Origin: Psococerastis gibbosa
Lineage: Eukaryota; Arthropoda; Insecta; Psocodea; Psocidae
Direction of reading: 5' to 3'
DNA: 64,000 nt
Assembly: GCA_963971405.1 (NCBI GenBank)
Contig: OZ020489.1
Coordinates: 16,022,290 to 16,086,289 of the forward strand
Shown: positions 1 through 13,600 of the stretch, one piece after another
How positions within the stretch are numbered: the stretch's first letter is position 1
Layout of the letters: each line of letters starts with the position of its first letter
Translations under genes and position numbers: made by a program
Notes under the pieces: generated by a model
Told to the model about the DNA's origin: nothing
The model's database searches: none
The model's input: only the letters and a program-made list of their open reading frames with translations

Positions 1-249
1 CATATTATACAATACGGTATGTAGTAGATTTTGGCACATCTGTAGGTATCCATCTCGTACATATTTACTACATTTAATACTATTAAGTTTACTTATGTTT
101 TAATCAATAAAATGCGATAAATACAATATGGAAAATGCTTGATTTAAAACAATATGTGACATATTGTAGACAGCAAAACATTAGTAGGCATCTAGCTATT
201 TATAAGGTAAATTTTAATTAAAATTATTTAAAAAATAAATAAGGACTTT

Positions 250-312
250 TTTTTTCTTTAAAAAAAAAAAGATAAATCGCATACAAACAATTTAATGAAT
301 GTATCCGATTGT
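250..312 (-). repeat. dispersed repeat C, partial inverted copy
   Basis: The reverse complement carries the 3' half of repeat C (ATTCATTAAATTGTTTGTAT, then a T/A-rich tail). The 5' half is absent. Confidence 0.6.
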
Positions 313-605
313 TTGTTCTATTATTGTACTAACCCAACCTATTTATAATGTTAATAAATTGCAATGATGTATCAATAATAAGCTGCGATGCTGCCCATTA
401 CAATTTAGATCAATGCCGTTGACTAGTCTAGTGGGATGTAGCACCCCAGTGGATACTTGACGCTTCGTACTTCGTAGTATATATGATCAGAAATAGCCAA
501 AGTGGTACTTGAACCATTAATAGCCTTTTAGGTGAGGGGCAGCAGTCCTTATTACACTATTTCAATTCGCTCTGGCCAACGGTCATACCAGGTTGAATCC
601 ACCAG

Positions 606-930
606 AAAAGAGCCTGTTCAAAACTGCAGCAAACTTGGTAGTGTGCACAGCTTTGGCAGGGGAACATGGTGGGGCATGAGACTGCCAGTAAGTGCGTGTC
701 GAGTTCTGGTCACCTCCGAATTAATCGCGTGACTTTACTATGTTCCCCAAGCGGTTCGGAATCCACTATAATCAGGAGGTCCACCCTGTCAGTCAACTCC
801 CCTTCTCCATAAGGTGAAGGCGTCTACCCGTTGGGTGCCTCAAGTTAAGAAACAGACTCACACCCCCACCACGCTGATAGGGTTGCAGAAATGCTGTAGG
901 AAAGAGTTGGAAAGCAAACAAACAAATATT
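606..930. repeat. dispersed repeat A, copy 1
   Basis: About 320 bp closely similar in the same orientation to 15100-15427 (shared blocks include GGTAGTGTGCACAGC, TTGGCAGGGGAACATGGTGG and ATCAGGAGGTCCACCCTGT). It has no clear coding capacity; a SINE or other short non-autonomous element is likely. Confidence 0.75.
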
Positions 931-1439
931 TCAATTCGTTCTCACATGGCATCTAATGTTCCTAGGCTATATTGGGACTAGAATATAATCCTTGATACAG
1001 AAAAACCTTGTTTACTGTTTACTGTTTACTTGTTTACTGTTTACTCCAATTCACTGGAACAAACCAAAATTAAAAAAAAAAAAAAACATTGACTTTATGG
1101 CTATAGTATAAATCCCTTTCCAGTTGTCCTTAGATGGGAATTAGAAACGCCTGCCCCAAAGTAAAAAATAAATGGATCACGGTTAAAAAGAGCATACGAT
1201 TTTTAAATTCGCGAAAACCCATTTTTTGCCTATACTTCCATATTGAAATGCTCAAGTGTTATAAAGAGTTGGTAGCTAGATATTATAATGTGAATATAAT
1301 ATTGCATTATAGTTGATTATGAAGAATGTCACTCCAAATCCCATCAGCTGTAGCAACCTAATATGAGCTATTCATTAAGATTCTTTAGCCCTTAACTTGC
1401 TCCCAAATTTCGTCTGCCATTTTTTTGTCATGTTTAACC

Positions 1440-1627
1440 TTAAATCCAGCCTCCCTTCTTCTTCTTGAGCTCTCCAGGTGGCCTCCCTCGAGGGCTGCCC
1501 GGTGAGACCAGTTGCTCGGTGCTGGAGAAGCTGCCGTGGTAACTCTCGGGGGATGCTGGAACCGAGGGGATTACTGGAACTCGTGACACCAGAGGACTTG
1601 GAGGGGCTACGGATATTGCAGGGTTTC
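1440..1627 (-). CDS. trp: trp exon 17 (residues 950-1011, stop)
   Basis: TTGCAG acceptor; reads G-N-P-A-I-S-V then a proline/serine-rich stretch and ends with four lysines followed by G-G-W-I and TAA at 1442-1440. The frame fits exon 16 across a 3.3-kb intron, which makes a chance ORF unlikely. The end resembles the G-W-L terminus of fly TRP. Confidence 0.86.
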
Positions 1628-4600
1628 CTGCAATAAAGATAATTACAATAGTTTTTTAGAAAACAATTGAAAACCCCGGTACGAATGAACCCGTACTAAA
1701 CAAAAAATAACAAAAACTTAGAATTTTAGAAAAACTTGTTATAACAACCCGAATTAGTAAAACCCAAATTATCGTTAAGAAATTAACTTTGTCTAAGAAA
1801 CCCGTACTAATTTATCTATTAGTGTAGGTACCATAACAGATAAAATAGTTCCATGGTACCGATATTACTAAATTTTGGAGCCTTCGATTTTCTTTATACT
1901 AAAAGAATAAATGATGTACACACCACTCGTGATGTTCTGTTTTCGTTATCGTGCTATGTTTAATACAACCGACTTCAATTGGGCGCATATTCCACCTACG
2001 TCAATAGTCAATTGTAAATGTGGTATTGACGGAAATTTCTATTTTTCATTGATACACTACATTCCACTTGTTTTTTTCAATTATTGATCACTTTTTTTCT
2101 ATTGACACGATTTGTTTGTTTTTTGAAATTTTGTTTGTATTTGTTTTCTTCGTACACTTATTATTTTTAATAAAACCTAATAATAATAGGAGATCCGAAG
2201 TAAGATCGACCTTCACCGATCTGTTTAATGGATGAAAATTGTTTTATAAACAATCTATTAAAGTGTTTGTACTTAACACATTCCATGTCGCCATTTTTCT
2301 TTGTTATTGTTTGCAACGCGTGATTTTAATTTATGATCATTGATCAATTTTAACTATGGCATAGAGTAAAATTGAAATGTCCGTCAATACCACATTTACT
2401 ATTGGCTATTGACGTAGGTGGAATATGCGCCTTGCAAGGTGGTAGCGTGCTTGTACGAGTATACTAAGGCGCCCCTTCCACCGACCGGCTAGGGCTATTT
2501 ATACAAAAACAGTGACGTGGTAGCAGACATTCAAGACTTAGCGGGGTTTCCACCGACCTCGCATTGCAGAATTGACGGAAATGTTTATTTTCCTCTATGC
2601 CATAGTTAAAATTGATCAATGATCATACAGTAAAATCACAAACAAACAAACTAAAACCAATTAAAAAATGGCGTCATGGGATATGTTAGGTATAAACATT
2701 TTAATATATTTCTATAAAAAGAAAAATTCTAATTTCCGTCAATGTCATTTGCATTCTGCAATGCGAGGTCGGTGGAAACGCCACCTAAGTCTTGAATGTC
2801 TGCTTCCACGTCCCCGTTTTTGTAAATAGCCCTAGCCGGTCGGTGGAATGGGCGCCTAATGCAAGTCTCTACACGTCATGCGATCGGAGGCGTGTCGTAA
2901 CTAAACACCGGTACTAACCTACAGAGGCAACTGATGAGGTTAATCGTATACATTCATTAAATTATTTGTATGGGATTAACCTTTTTAAAAAGAAATATAT
3001 ATATAGATTGAATTTATTATGCACATTATTATGTTCAACATATAAATATTTTTATATATTTATTAAATAATTCAATATATTGTATTATTCTATTCTATGT
3101 GCTACTTGCAGTTTAGATGTTTTAATAGGCCTATGCGGTACCTGGATCGCCAGGAACTGGAGCTTTTCTCTTCGATTTAACGTTACTTTCTGCGGTATTA
3201 GAAATCGACAAGACTTTACCAACCGGCGGTTTGTCACCTTGTTTCAGAGAGTTGATAGTCAGAAACAGGCCTTGTCCAGCTGGAAAATACGAAAATCGGT
3301 ACTGGTAAATAAATAAATAAATAAATATTGACTTTTTTTGTTCTATTACTAAGCCAACATAGCGGAGGTAGGGCTTATAGTTATGTATCAGCTAGCCGGC
3401 GGGCTTTGTCACGCTGTAAGAAAAGTAAAGTAAATAGTATCCACATAAATAAATAAATATTGACTTTTTTGTTCTATTACTAAGCCAACCTAGCGGAGTT
3501 AGGGCTATAAAGCCCTTTTTTACACTAAACTAGGAAAGCTCGGGACCGCCTGCTTTACATGCCCTCCGAAGCATGGCCAGAAAATTTAGCAAGTGTGGGA
3601 CTCGAACCAACAACCTTTCGGGTGAAAGCCGGAGTCTGTACCAGCACTAACCTACATGTCCTGACCGGTATACATTTCAAATGGGGAAAATGAAAGCCTC
3701 AAACGAAAGTGAAAGGAAACAGTTGAAATAGAAATACCACACCACATCGAATATTCTAACACTCCGACTCATTCTAATCCAGTCTATCGTAGATTAAGAG
3801 TGTACGTCCCGACGTCCCGTAGGAAATAGGTACCTCAAAATTCGTTGTTTCTACTGACTTCTTATTTTTTATTTAATAAATGAAGCAAGATATTAAAGAT
3901 TTGGCTCATTTAACTTGCAGAAGACATGTATCATATAATAGGGTATTTTAAATTCGGTTAAAAAAGATTGTTGGCTAAAATTTCACGTAAAATAGATTCC
4001 ATGAAAAAACTACAAAACCAAAAATTAATAATACCACTTATACGATTTTTTTTAAAGATTTTTTTTATATGGACCCAGGCCTACCTATATTGGCCCTGTC
4101 GATTTCGGACATGATTTGTATTGTTTGTATTTGTATGAATTTGTGACCATTGGTAAACTGATATACGTTCTGGATTTCAACCTACACCGGCTATTAGCGA
4201 TAATGGACAAGCTGAGACAAGCTTACCATTCACGTAACGAGACAAAAAGGTGAAAGCATGACTTTACCAAGTACAGATACGAGCCTTTTATACAATGCAT
4301 AAAGTAGTCTTCTGCAACTTAAATGAACCAATGATTTAATAACTTGCTTAGTTAATTAATTAAAAAATAAGAAGTATTACATTAAGGGCTGGCCAATTTC
4401 CTACGCGACGTACACTCTTAATGATAGAATGTGAATTGTGATATCCATTGATAATAAGCAGGACAATTCAACAGTAAAGATTCCTTTGACATTAGGCTAT
4501 ACATACTGTACATACTTTTTACCTATTACCCAGGTGAATATTACATAACTTATCTATAATTGAAAGCCCAGGGATATTTCTTATAGTTCTTATAGTTATG

Positions 4601-7600
4601 TATGAGCTAGCCGGCGGGCTTTGGTCACGCTGTAAGAAAATTATAGTAAATAGTATCCACATAAATAAATAAATATTGACCTTTTTTGTTCTCTTACTAA
4701 GCCAACCTAGCGGAGTTAGGGCTATAAAGCCCTCTCTTACACCCAACTAGGAAGGCCCGGGACCGCCTGCTTTACATGCCCTCCGAAGCATGGTCAGAAA
4801 ATATAGCTAGTGTAGGACTCGAACCAACAACCTTTCGGGTGAAAGTTGGAGTCTGTACCACTATTCTACATGTCTTGACATAAGTAGTTTACAGTACTTA
4901 CCTTTACTCTTGTTCGTTCCATAACATTTGGTTTCCTCTTTAATGTTGTTCAAAAGGTCCTGCAGGGTCCCACCAACCACTTCCGGTGTTCTGACAGGGG
5001 AATATTCCATAGCCTCTCTAATAGGGCTATGAGCCAACAGCTTTTTGGCTTCGTTCATTGCTCGCTGCAGGTTTTGCTGATTTCTAAGGGATTGACGATT
5101 GTTACTTCGGCCAATCATTGATCTGAATAAAAATTTCCATAATTGTGATTAATTGAAGAGTCTCGAGGACACTATACATGTGGATTTTTGCAAGTTGCAG
5201 CTATTGTACAAAATTGTAACATATTATGTATACAATACATATTGTACTAGTATATTCATATATTGTGTGTATCCCCGTTTGAAAACCTATGTGTTACATC
5301 GATAAAACGCTACTAGAGCGTTTCAAAGTTTTTGCAATTGTAGTTTTTTTTCCTTCTTTTGTATAAACTAATTTTACATAGTTTTTTTCACCAAAAAAAT
5401 AGTGGATGTTGACAAGGCAACTGTCTTCAGTTCAAGACTGCCTTTTTTCCCGGTAAAAGCTAATATTGTAGTTGCAACTCTCCATAGCGGTTATTATTGA
5501 ATATAAAAACGTATCGCTTTAGCGAAAAAGAAACAAGATATAAATAAATATTGATGCAATAAAAAATTAATTTTTTGAAGATATAACAGTTAGCCTTTCA
5601 AGTTGATTTTATAACATCATGTCACCTAACGACGCCGACGTAACATCAGTTATGCAATTTCAGTATACAAATGACCTCACAAATACCTCACCTTAACGGA
5701 TTATCTAGGGTTCACCGATTTCGGGAAAACCTGTGAATGCCTACTTTTATATTTTGTAGGTAGGTAGGTACCCCGCACACCATCAGGTTAAGGGGGCCTA
5801 CAAAATAATTTGTTTTAGAAATTTTAGATTTTAGAAAAATGTACGAATTGCTATTATTAGTCTATTATTATATTGCTGCTAGCCAGGGACGGATCCAGCC
5901 CATTTTGGGGGGGGGGGGTAGCTGAGGGTCAAAATAGGAAAAACTTATGTAGGATCGACTAAATTAGAGCGTAATAACTTAATTTACAATAGATTTACCA
6001 AATTTATTTTTTTTGGGGGGGGGGGCGGCAGCTACCCTCCCTACCCCCCCCCCCTGTATCCGTCCTTGCTGATAGCAGATTACTTACGCTTTGCAGGCAG
6101 CATCAACGGCTTCTACCCATTTATATGAGGACGATTCAAGGACAGCTAATTTGGCAACGCGGCGGAAACGATCCAGTGGATCTTCATTCTCAGGCGGTAC
6201 CTGTAAATTTTAATATAGTCAATTTTAATTATAGTTCTTGAAAATTCCAGTAGAAATTTTAAAAAAATGTACAATACGCTCAAGGACAATATCGTACCTG
6301 CATCATCTCTTCAATTTCCTCCTGAGCAGAAACTGGCGCCAACCGGAAGTCTTTCATCAGTCGTCGTTCCCAAACCTTCATTTTCTTTCCAAGAATAGCT
6401 GTAAATTTGACATGAGCTTTACATATAGGCCTATAACTATATCTTCATTTGAATTTGAAACACTGATATGAAGTGAATTTTATATTATATTATTTTTATA
6501 TTTATATTATATTTGTACAGGTACAGTTTGCACAAGTGGGCCTACTATGGCGTTTAGTATTAATCTAAACCTAAGATTAAAAATATTTAAAAATAAGATA
6601 GTTTTACAATGAAAAGTGCTTCTCAAAATTTTTTTGTTTATATTTTTAACCCCAGGAATAAGTTAATACTAATCGCCATAGTAGGCCCTCAGTTACACCT
6701 AAGATACAAAAAAATAATAAAATATCAAAGAAACCATGAGAGTGGAAGTGCGGTTAGTTCCTGCTATGCTCTTCCAATACAAACTTACAAAAAAGAACAG
6801 AAACCAAAAGGAACATTGAAAAATACAACCTAAACTATAAACTTATAAGACTTATTTGTAAAACTCAGAATTCACCATCTGCCTAGTATGCGCTTTAAAA
6901 GTTTTAAATAGAGAAAAGGTAACTGCGAGTGTACCATTCGAATAAATATATTGAAATTATAAATAATATTGTCCCAAAATGACACTGCAACAGTTACTCG
7001 GTTAAAAATTTGATTCAGTTAATTTTTTACGTTCTCAAATACAATATTATCACTATAGCTTGCAGCTGGCACAGATATTTGGATTTTAATTAAGTCAGTA
7101 AATAAAAATCCATCATTAACTATCAAAAGCTACTTCACTGAATCCAGAAAAAATAATGAGCTTACCCTTATTATTTGCGTCAATAACCGATGTGTCCATT
7201 CCATTTTTAGCAAGAACTTCCATGAGGTCGCATTTGAATGCAGAAATGTCTCCCTTAACTTCGTTGATGTCATCCTCAGTGACCGGCGAATCATCCGCTA
7301 TCTTGTGTTGGCTAACAACATAACGCCAAACCAAAGACCGAATCACAGCTGTATAACGATTGTCTCGTTCTTTTTCATCCTTTTCACGTTTCTGTGAAAA
7401 TCCATCGCTCAATCATTATTCACGCCCAAATGAGGTTAGGCTACCTACTACAGGTTGTCTTATTATTTTAGAGTCTACTAAAAAGAATGAAAGCCAAAAA
7501 ATTGAATCAGTTCATGATGATGTTACTAAAAGTTAGCCTATTGAAAAAAAGATAAAATTTTACAAAATATGCTCATGGATGTCTAACCTCATTTCTTATT

Positions 7601-10600
7601 ACCTTACTCATATAATTTTCGAGGACTGTAATAGGTGTATATTTAACTTTTTCATAATAATTTAATCAACTAAATAGGCTATATATGTGCATATAACGCA
7701 CATAATAGGTATTTTATATAATAAATTTAAAAATATTATCGTAATAATACGATTATAACTCATCGGTTGAAGAGAAACCCGAAGTGCCCTTATGACCGTT
7801 GTGGCTCCTGTATTCCTATTATTTTTATCACCGTGTGCCTAATCTGTTAACGTGCTATACACAATTACACATAGCCTAGATAGTAGTACAATATTTACCT
7901 TGGAGTTCTGCCTATCAAGTTGGTCCTTCTTCCGCATACCCAGTAATTTCATCGCAAGTTTTGGTGTGGGCAAAATATTAAAGGGTGGAGGCAGAGTAGA
8001 GCTTTCTTCAAAGTAACTCATCCACAGTCTAGTTCTTGCAAATTTCCACTCAGTGTCTGAATGTTCCTGAACATTGAAATATTTTGTTATGTATGTACTT
8101 GTAAGGCAGGCTTCGTCCGTAGGCAAACTACACCGTAATTATATATACAATTCCCACTATTACCCACTCGAATATTGTTACAATAATCGATCCAATAAAA
8201 TATATGGGTCCAAAAAACATCAAGTGTAAATTTAGATTCAAATCGCATACTTCAACATAATCATTCCAAATATGTCTGCTATCGAATAAATATTGGGTGA
8301 AATAAATATTCCAGTGGGTAAGCATGGCAATAAATATAATTATAGGCCTATTATAATATGCACTAGCCAAATTTGAAAATTCGTGATCAAAATGCAAATT
8401 TGAATTCGCCAATGAAATGAAATTGGTTCTGGAGTGTAAAATTGAGGAGCCTGAGTACAAAGGTGGCCAACTCCATTTTTTCAAAAAATGGGGTTTTGAT
8501 CCGACCTTGCAGAAAATTTTAATGTCCACGTGCACGTTGTAAAATAAAGTAACAAAATCAGCCAGATTGAGCACAGAAGCGCTGAGAAGTCTAGGATTAG
8601 CTATAAACTTAATGCAATTTTCTACAGTTAATCCGCTCTCCTGAAAAATTCTACAACTTGGAGTTGGCCATGTTTGTAAACAGCCTCCTCAATTATACAA
8701 TATAAGGTACTTGTAAATCGTGTAAGTTATTTACTTAATTAGCTTAATATATATTGTAATATTGATATTGTGCGGAAACTCTGGAAGCAATAGCTTACTT
8801 GCAATGAGTAAAGACATACATACCACGATTGCTGAAAAAGAATTGGACATCATGGCGATAAGCAGGTTGAGTAATACAACAATATTTATTACGCAATAGG
8901 CTCCAAACATAAGGAGCCCCCAAAACCTGGTGTAAGCTTTAATGCCAGTCAACTCAAAACTGTCGATTCCCACCATACCAAAACTAGCCCAGAAGAGGGA
9001 TTGAGATGATTCAAATAGGCTAAAAACAACAAAATGTTACAATAAGTGGTAATTTAACTCCAAGAGAATCTTTCATAATGTTGGATCCTGGTTCCTGGCC
9101 CACAGTACAACATTAGACCGTAGTAACTTTATTTAACAAAGGGTTAGTTGGACTTACATTGTCTTTTGTGTTAATTATCATTAGAGGCATGGGCCCCATG
9201 GTCATCGAACAATTAGGGCGGAGCCCTTTGTTAAATAGTATTACACCATTGCCATTAACCTTTACAAATAGATTACTTTGCTCTTAATGAGAAACACAGC
9301 AGATTAAAAGCAAATAATTCGGCTAATTTTTTTTCTCAGATAGAATGACACATACAAATAACAGCATAATAATTCATTTCAAAACTTTCAGCCATCCTAC
9401 TGAGCAAACTACGGTGATTTGTTCATGATATACCGTACTTTAGGTGCCCATTCCACCGACCGACTAGGGCTATTTACAAAAACGGTGACGTGGTAATAGA
9501 CACTCAAGACTTAGGTGGCGTTTCCACCGACCTCGCATTGCAGAATGCAAATGACATTGACGGAAATTAGAATTTTTCTTTTTATGGAAATCTATTAAAA
9601 TGTTTGTACTTAACATATCCCATGACGCCATTTTTTAATTTTAGTTTGTTTGTTTGTGAGTTTACTCTATGATCATTGATCAATTTTAACCATGGCATAG
9701 AGGAAAATAAACATTTCCGTCAATTCTGCAATGCGAGGTCGGTGGAAACCCCGCCTAAGTCGTGAATGTCTGCTACCACGCCACCGTTTTTGTAAATAGC
9801 CCTAGCCGGTCGGTGGAATCCCCGCCTTAACATTTACAAATAGATTACTTTGCTCTTAATGAGAAACACAGCAGATTAAAAGCAAATAATTCGGCTAATT
9901 TTTTTCTCAGATAGAATGATGACACATACAAATAACAGCATAATAATTCATTTCCAAACTTTCAGCCATGCTACTGAGCAAACCACGGTAATTTGTTCAT
10001 GATATACCGTACTTTACCGTGTAATAATCGGGAGAAGGTCTTGTCGTTAAAGATATTCAGAGGAATTAATTTCAAATTAATATTTCTTCTAAGGTCACAA
10101 TCAAACAACTCCCTATATATCCAATGGCGGATCCACGGGGGGTCAGGGGGGGTCATGACCTTAATGAGTAAACTCATAAGATAATAAAAAAAATGGAATA
10201 AAACTCTACTTTTCAACACACAATTTACCTTTTAAACTTACATACAACTTGTGACCCTCCCCCCCCCCTAAATTTTCCGCTTTATATGCCCTTGTACATA
10301 TCATCTCCCATATCTCTCGGTCCTGCGCCTTCCTCTTCAGTTCCTGGTACGTTCGAGCTCCTGTGTCCTCCTTCAGTTGATCCATTAATTCCTTCTTTGG
10401 TGGCACTCATCTACTAGTTCTGTGCCCTCAATGATCTTTCTTTCTTTTTAATCTTTAATTCCAACAATAAGACGTGCGTCAGATTTTCTTGTCTTAACAA
10501 ATGCCCTATCCCTTTCGTTCTACTTTTTATATGAGGCAGCAGCTGTCTCTCTTAATTAGGCAGGTATAATCAATATCGTACTCAATATACGTTAAAGCTT

Positions 10601-13600
10601 GTTGTATAGTTGACTTCAAAAATAAAAATGAAAAGAAATAACATATTGTACGTACTTTCCAAATCTCCTCCACTTAGCGCAAGATTCTCCAGCATTATCC
10701 CAGTCAGGCAACCCACCCGGTAGAATGTAGCATTTCTTCCTTTCCAACTCGGCAAAATAAGCAAGTAGTTGGTTAAGACCTGAAGAATAATTAAAATGAT
10801 CAGGAAATCTACTGAGAAACGCCATCCATTGACCGCCACTGCACTGACTTGAGATGCACTTACGTCGAGTACGAGAACGCAGAATGGGTAGGTACTCACA
10901 ATAAATTTTCCTTTTTTTTTAAACTTGGGAGGAGGTTAGATCGGATAAAGTACATATCTACCGCATGCTTACCGCTTCCCGTCAACCGATAAATTCAGAA
11001 ATAGAGTGGGATTCACCAATAGTAATAAAATCTCTTATTCAAAATTTGGGGCAAATGCATCAGGAGCAGAAGGTTTTCCTTCGAGAAGTAAAAGGTGGTT
11101 GTCTACTTAGGTAACTTAATCGAACAAATGGTACTTATTTGAATACATTTGCTTGTATTTTTCTTCAACCAGTTAGAGTATATAATACTTATTTTTATGA
11201 CTGTTGATTAGCATTTGAAATCTGCGGACAGGCTCAGTTATGGCAAGCCTTTGGAATACGATTTCGTCAAGTTGTAAACGTGGTGGTAGAGTCCAATTTA
11301 TCTGAAATAATTGAAACTTACCGCAGGCAAATGCAAAGAGAACTAAGCTGTAGATGAAGAAAAACTTGATAATATCGATAACCATCCGGCCAAGAGAAAT
11401 TTGCAATGGTCCTAAGTGTGGATTAATGGAGAATAAGTGGACCAACTTCAAAGCGCTGAAATAAATCACACAAATACATTTGCTTAGCCGGCTATTCCAC
11501 TTGTCAATTTTTCTTCAATAATTGATGAGAATTTTCTTTACTCTATGTCATCTCATCAATTATTCATGCAGAAATGACGGAATAGTGACAAATGGAATAG
11601 CCGCCTTATTAAAGATAAAACGGTGCACACTCATCAGTCCCCCAAAGTCTATAGACTCCGATATACTCACCTGAAGATATTGGCAGCTGCAAAAAGACCT
11701 TCTGAGATTAGCTGTAGATCAAAATCGTGCCACTGCTCTCTAGGTATATAGGCACTCGCAGGGTCCAGGGCAATTTCAGCTGATTGCTGAATGTAAGCAC
11801 TAATGCGGAGCACAATAAAAAACACGTAGAGGCTGTTTCTAATAAAGTCTATCACGTTCCATAGATCTAATAGATATTCTTTAAGGCCACCTTCATACAG
11901 TTCTCCGATTTCTTCTGCTATAAAACCTGAAAAAATACATCGGAAGAAATTGTAAATTGTATGAAAATATTATTATTTCGCCAAATCTGATAGACATTTA
12001 CCAATCATTAAGTTCAGCCTACGGTATGTAGCAGTATTATATACAGCCTTCAATAAAGGTGTCTTTATTATATTGTACTAGTAGTACTACATATACTACC
12101 GGTAGTTCAGTTGCGTATGCGTATGGCGCGGTTTCCACCTACCTCTAAGTGCAAAATACACATACGGTGACGTGGTAGCAGATATCATTAATAAAGGCGG
12201 GGATTCCACCGACCTCTCATTGCAGAATGCAAATGACATTGACGAAAATTTTTGTTTTACTCTATGCCATAGTTAAAATTGATCAATGATTATAGAGTAA
12301 AATCACAAACAAACAAACTAAAATTAAAAAATGGCGTCATGGGAGATGTCAAGTACAAACATTTTAATAGATTTCTATAAAAAGAAAAAATCAAATTTCC
12401 GTCAATGTCATTTGCAATGAGAGGTCGGTGGAAACCGCGCCTAAGGTATAGTACAACTAATAGACTGTTGAATCATTTGCCAGTTATGTAGGTACCCGTT
12501 TTTATTATTACTCGTATAATTACAGTATGCTTATGTGTACGCTACGATTCAATATATGCAATATATGCAATATATGCAGCCTTTCCTGCTTACCTACCTA
12601 AAACATACATTACAACAATCCATTCCAAGAAGGTAGGGGGAATTCCTCGTTGCTTTAGGTTATACTCATTTAAGGCATCTTTCATTTCTTGCGTTCCAAG
12701 CAAGAAAATCACGTATTGTTCAGCACGTTGAGATACGAGAATCAAAAGAACTGAAAAATAGGTATTAATTATTAATTACCAAGGAGCTTTTCAAGTTGCA
12801 GTTTCAATTTTCAATGCTTTCCTCTACTCAACAAGTGAGATCCATCTTGTACCTACTTAGCCTAACTGAAAGCTAACATAAATTGCATACCGTAGGTATA
12901 TTGCAAGCATTTATTCTGGATTAAAATAATATTCATCATAGCCTACTTACGTAGGAAAAATAAATAAGATGAGGCGCGGATCAAAAACTTCATGAAGGGT
13001 TTCCTCATAAGACGCCCAGTTGTAGTATTAGGAGCAATCATGTACAGAGTACAGTAGAAAGGAAACAGGACGGCAATTTTGACAATTTCCATAAGTTTCT
13101 GGATTCCGTTTTTGCGCCTGAATCCAGGTAAGCCGTCGTACCACAAAGCTGCCAGCAGCTGTTGCACATTAGGATGGGCAACAAACTAAAAGAATGTCTA
13201 CATTAATACCATCAAGAAATAATCAGCAGTGAAAAGTAGGTGCACTAAAATTTATAATTTATAATTTATAATAATAAATTCAACCAAAATATGAAAACAT
13301 CACCCGTATGTAAACAATGTGCAAACATCCCTTCTAACGTTTTTACCACTGATAAATAGTATATTATTTAGTTTTCGCCTTGTTTACAGTTTGACAATGT
13401 GAATTCTATTGAGTAATTTGAGTATTTCACACAAGGGCTGAGCCCTATTCTCTTTCTAACCATTATTAAATCCTATATTTCTATCTAAAGTCTTTTAAAA
13501 TCAACATCTTAAGGAGACTACTATCATTTGACCAGTAGCAGTCGAAATCCGGTTGTTGGAAGATGTCGCATCTTCCTTACTTTGGGAAGGGTAAAACATA

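Larger units (their letters stand above)
1..1439. other. 3' flank of trp, repeat-containing
   Basis: No supported gene. It should hold the trp 3' UTR near 1439, but I saw no clear minus-strand AATAAA close to the stop. A short (TGTTTAC)n tandem lies at ~1010-1046, a fragment of a dispersed repeat at ~250-312 and a larger dispersed repeat at ~606-930. Confidence 0.6.

Noticed and set aside
8128-8574. 148-codon minus-strand frame in trp intron 11 with hydrophobic stretches
   Set aside because: It lies between exons 11 and 12, whose phases join directly at the TRP box; it overlaps a fold-back repeat and resembles no channel segment.
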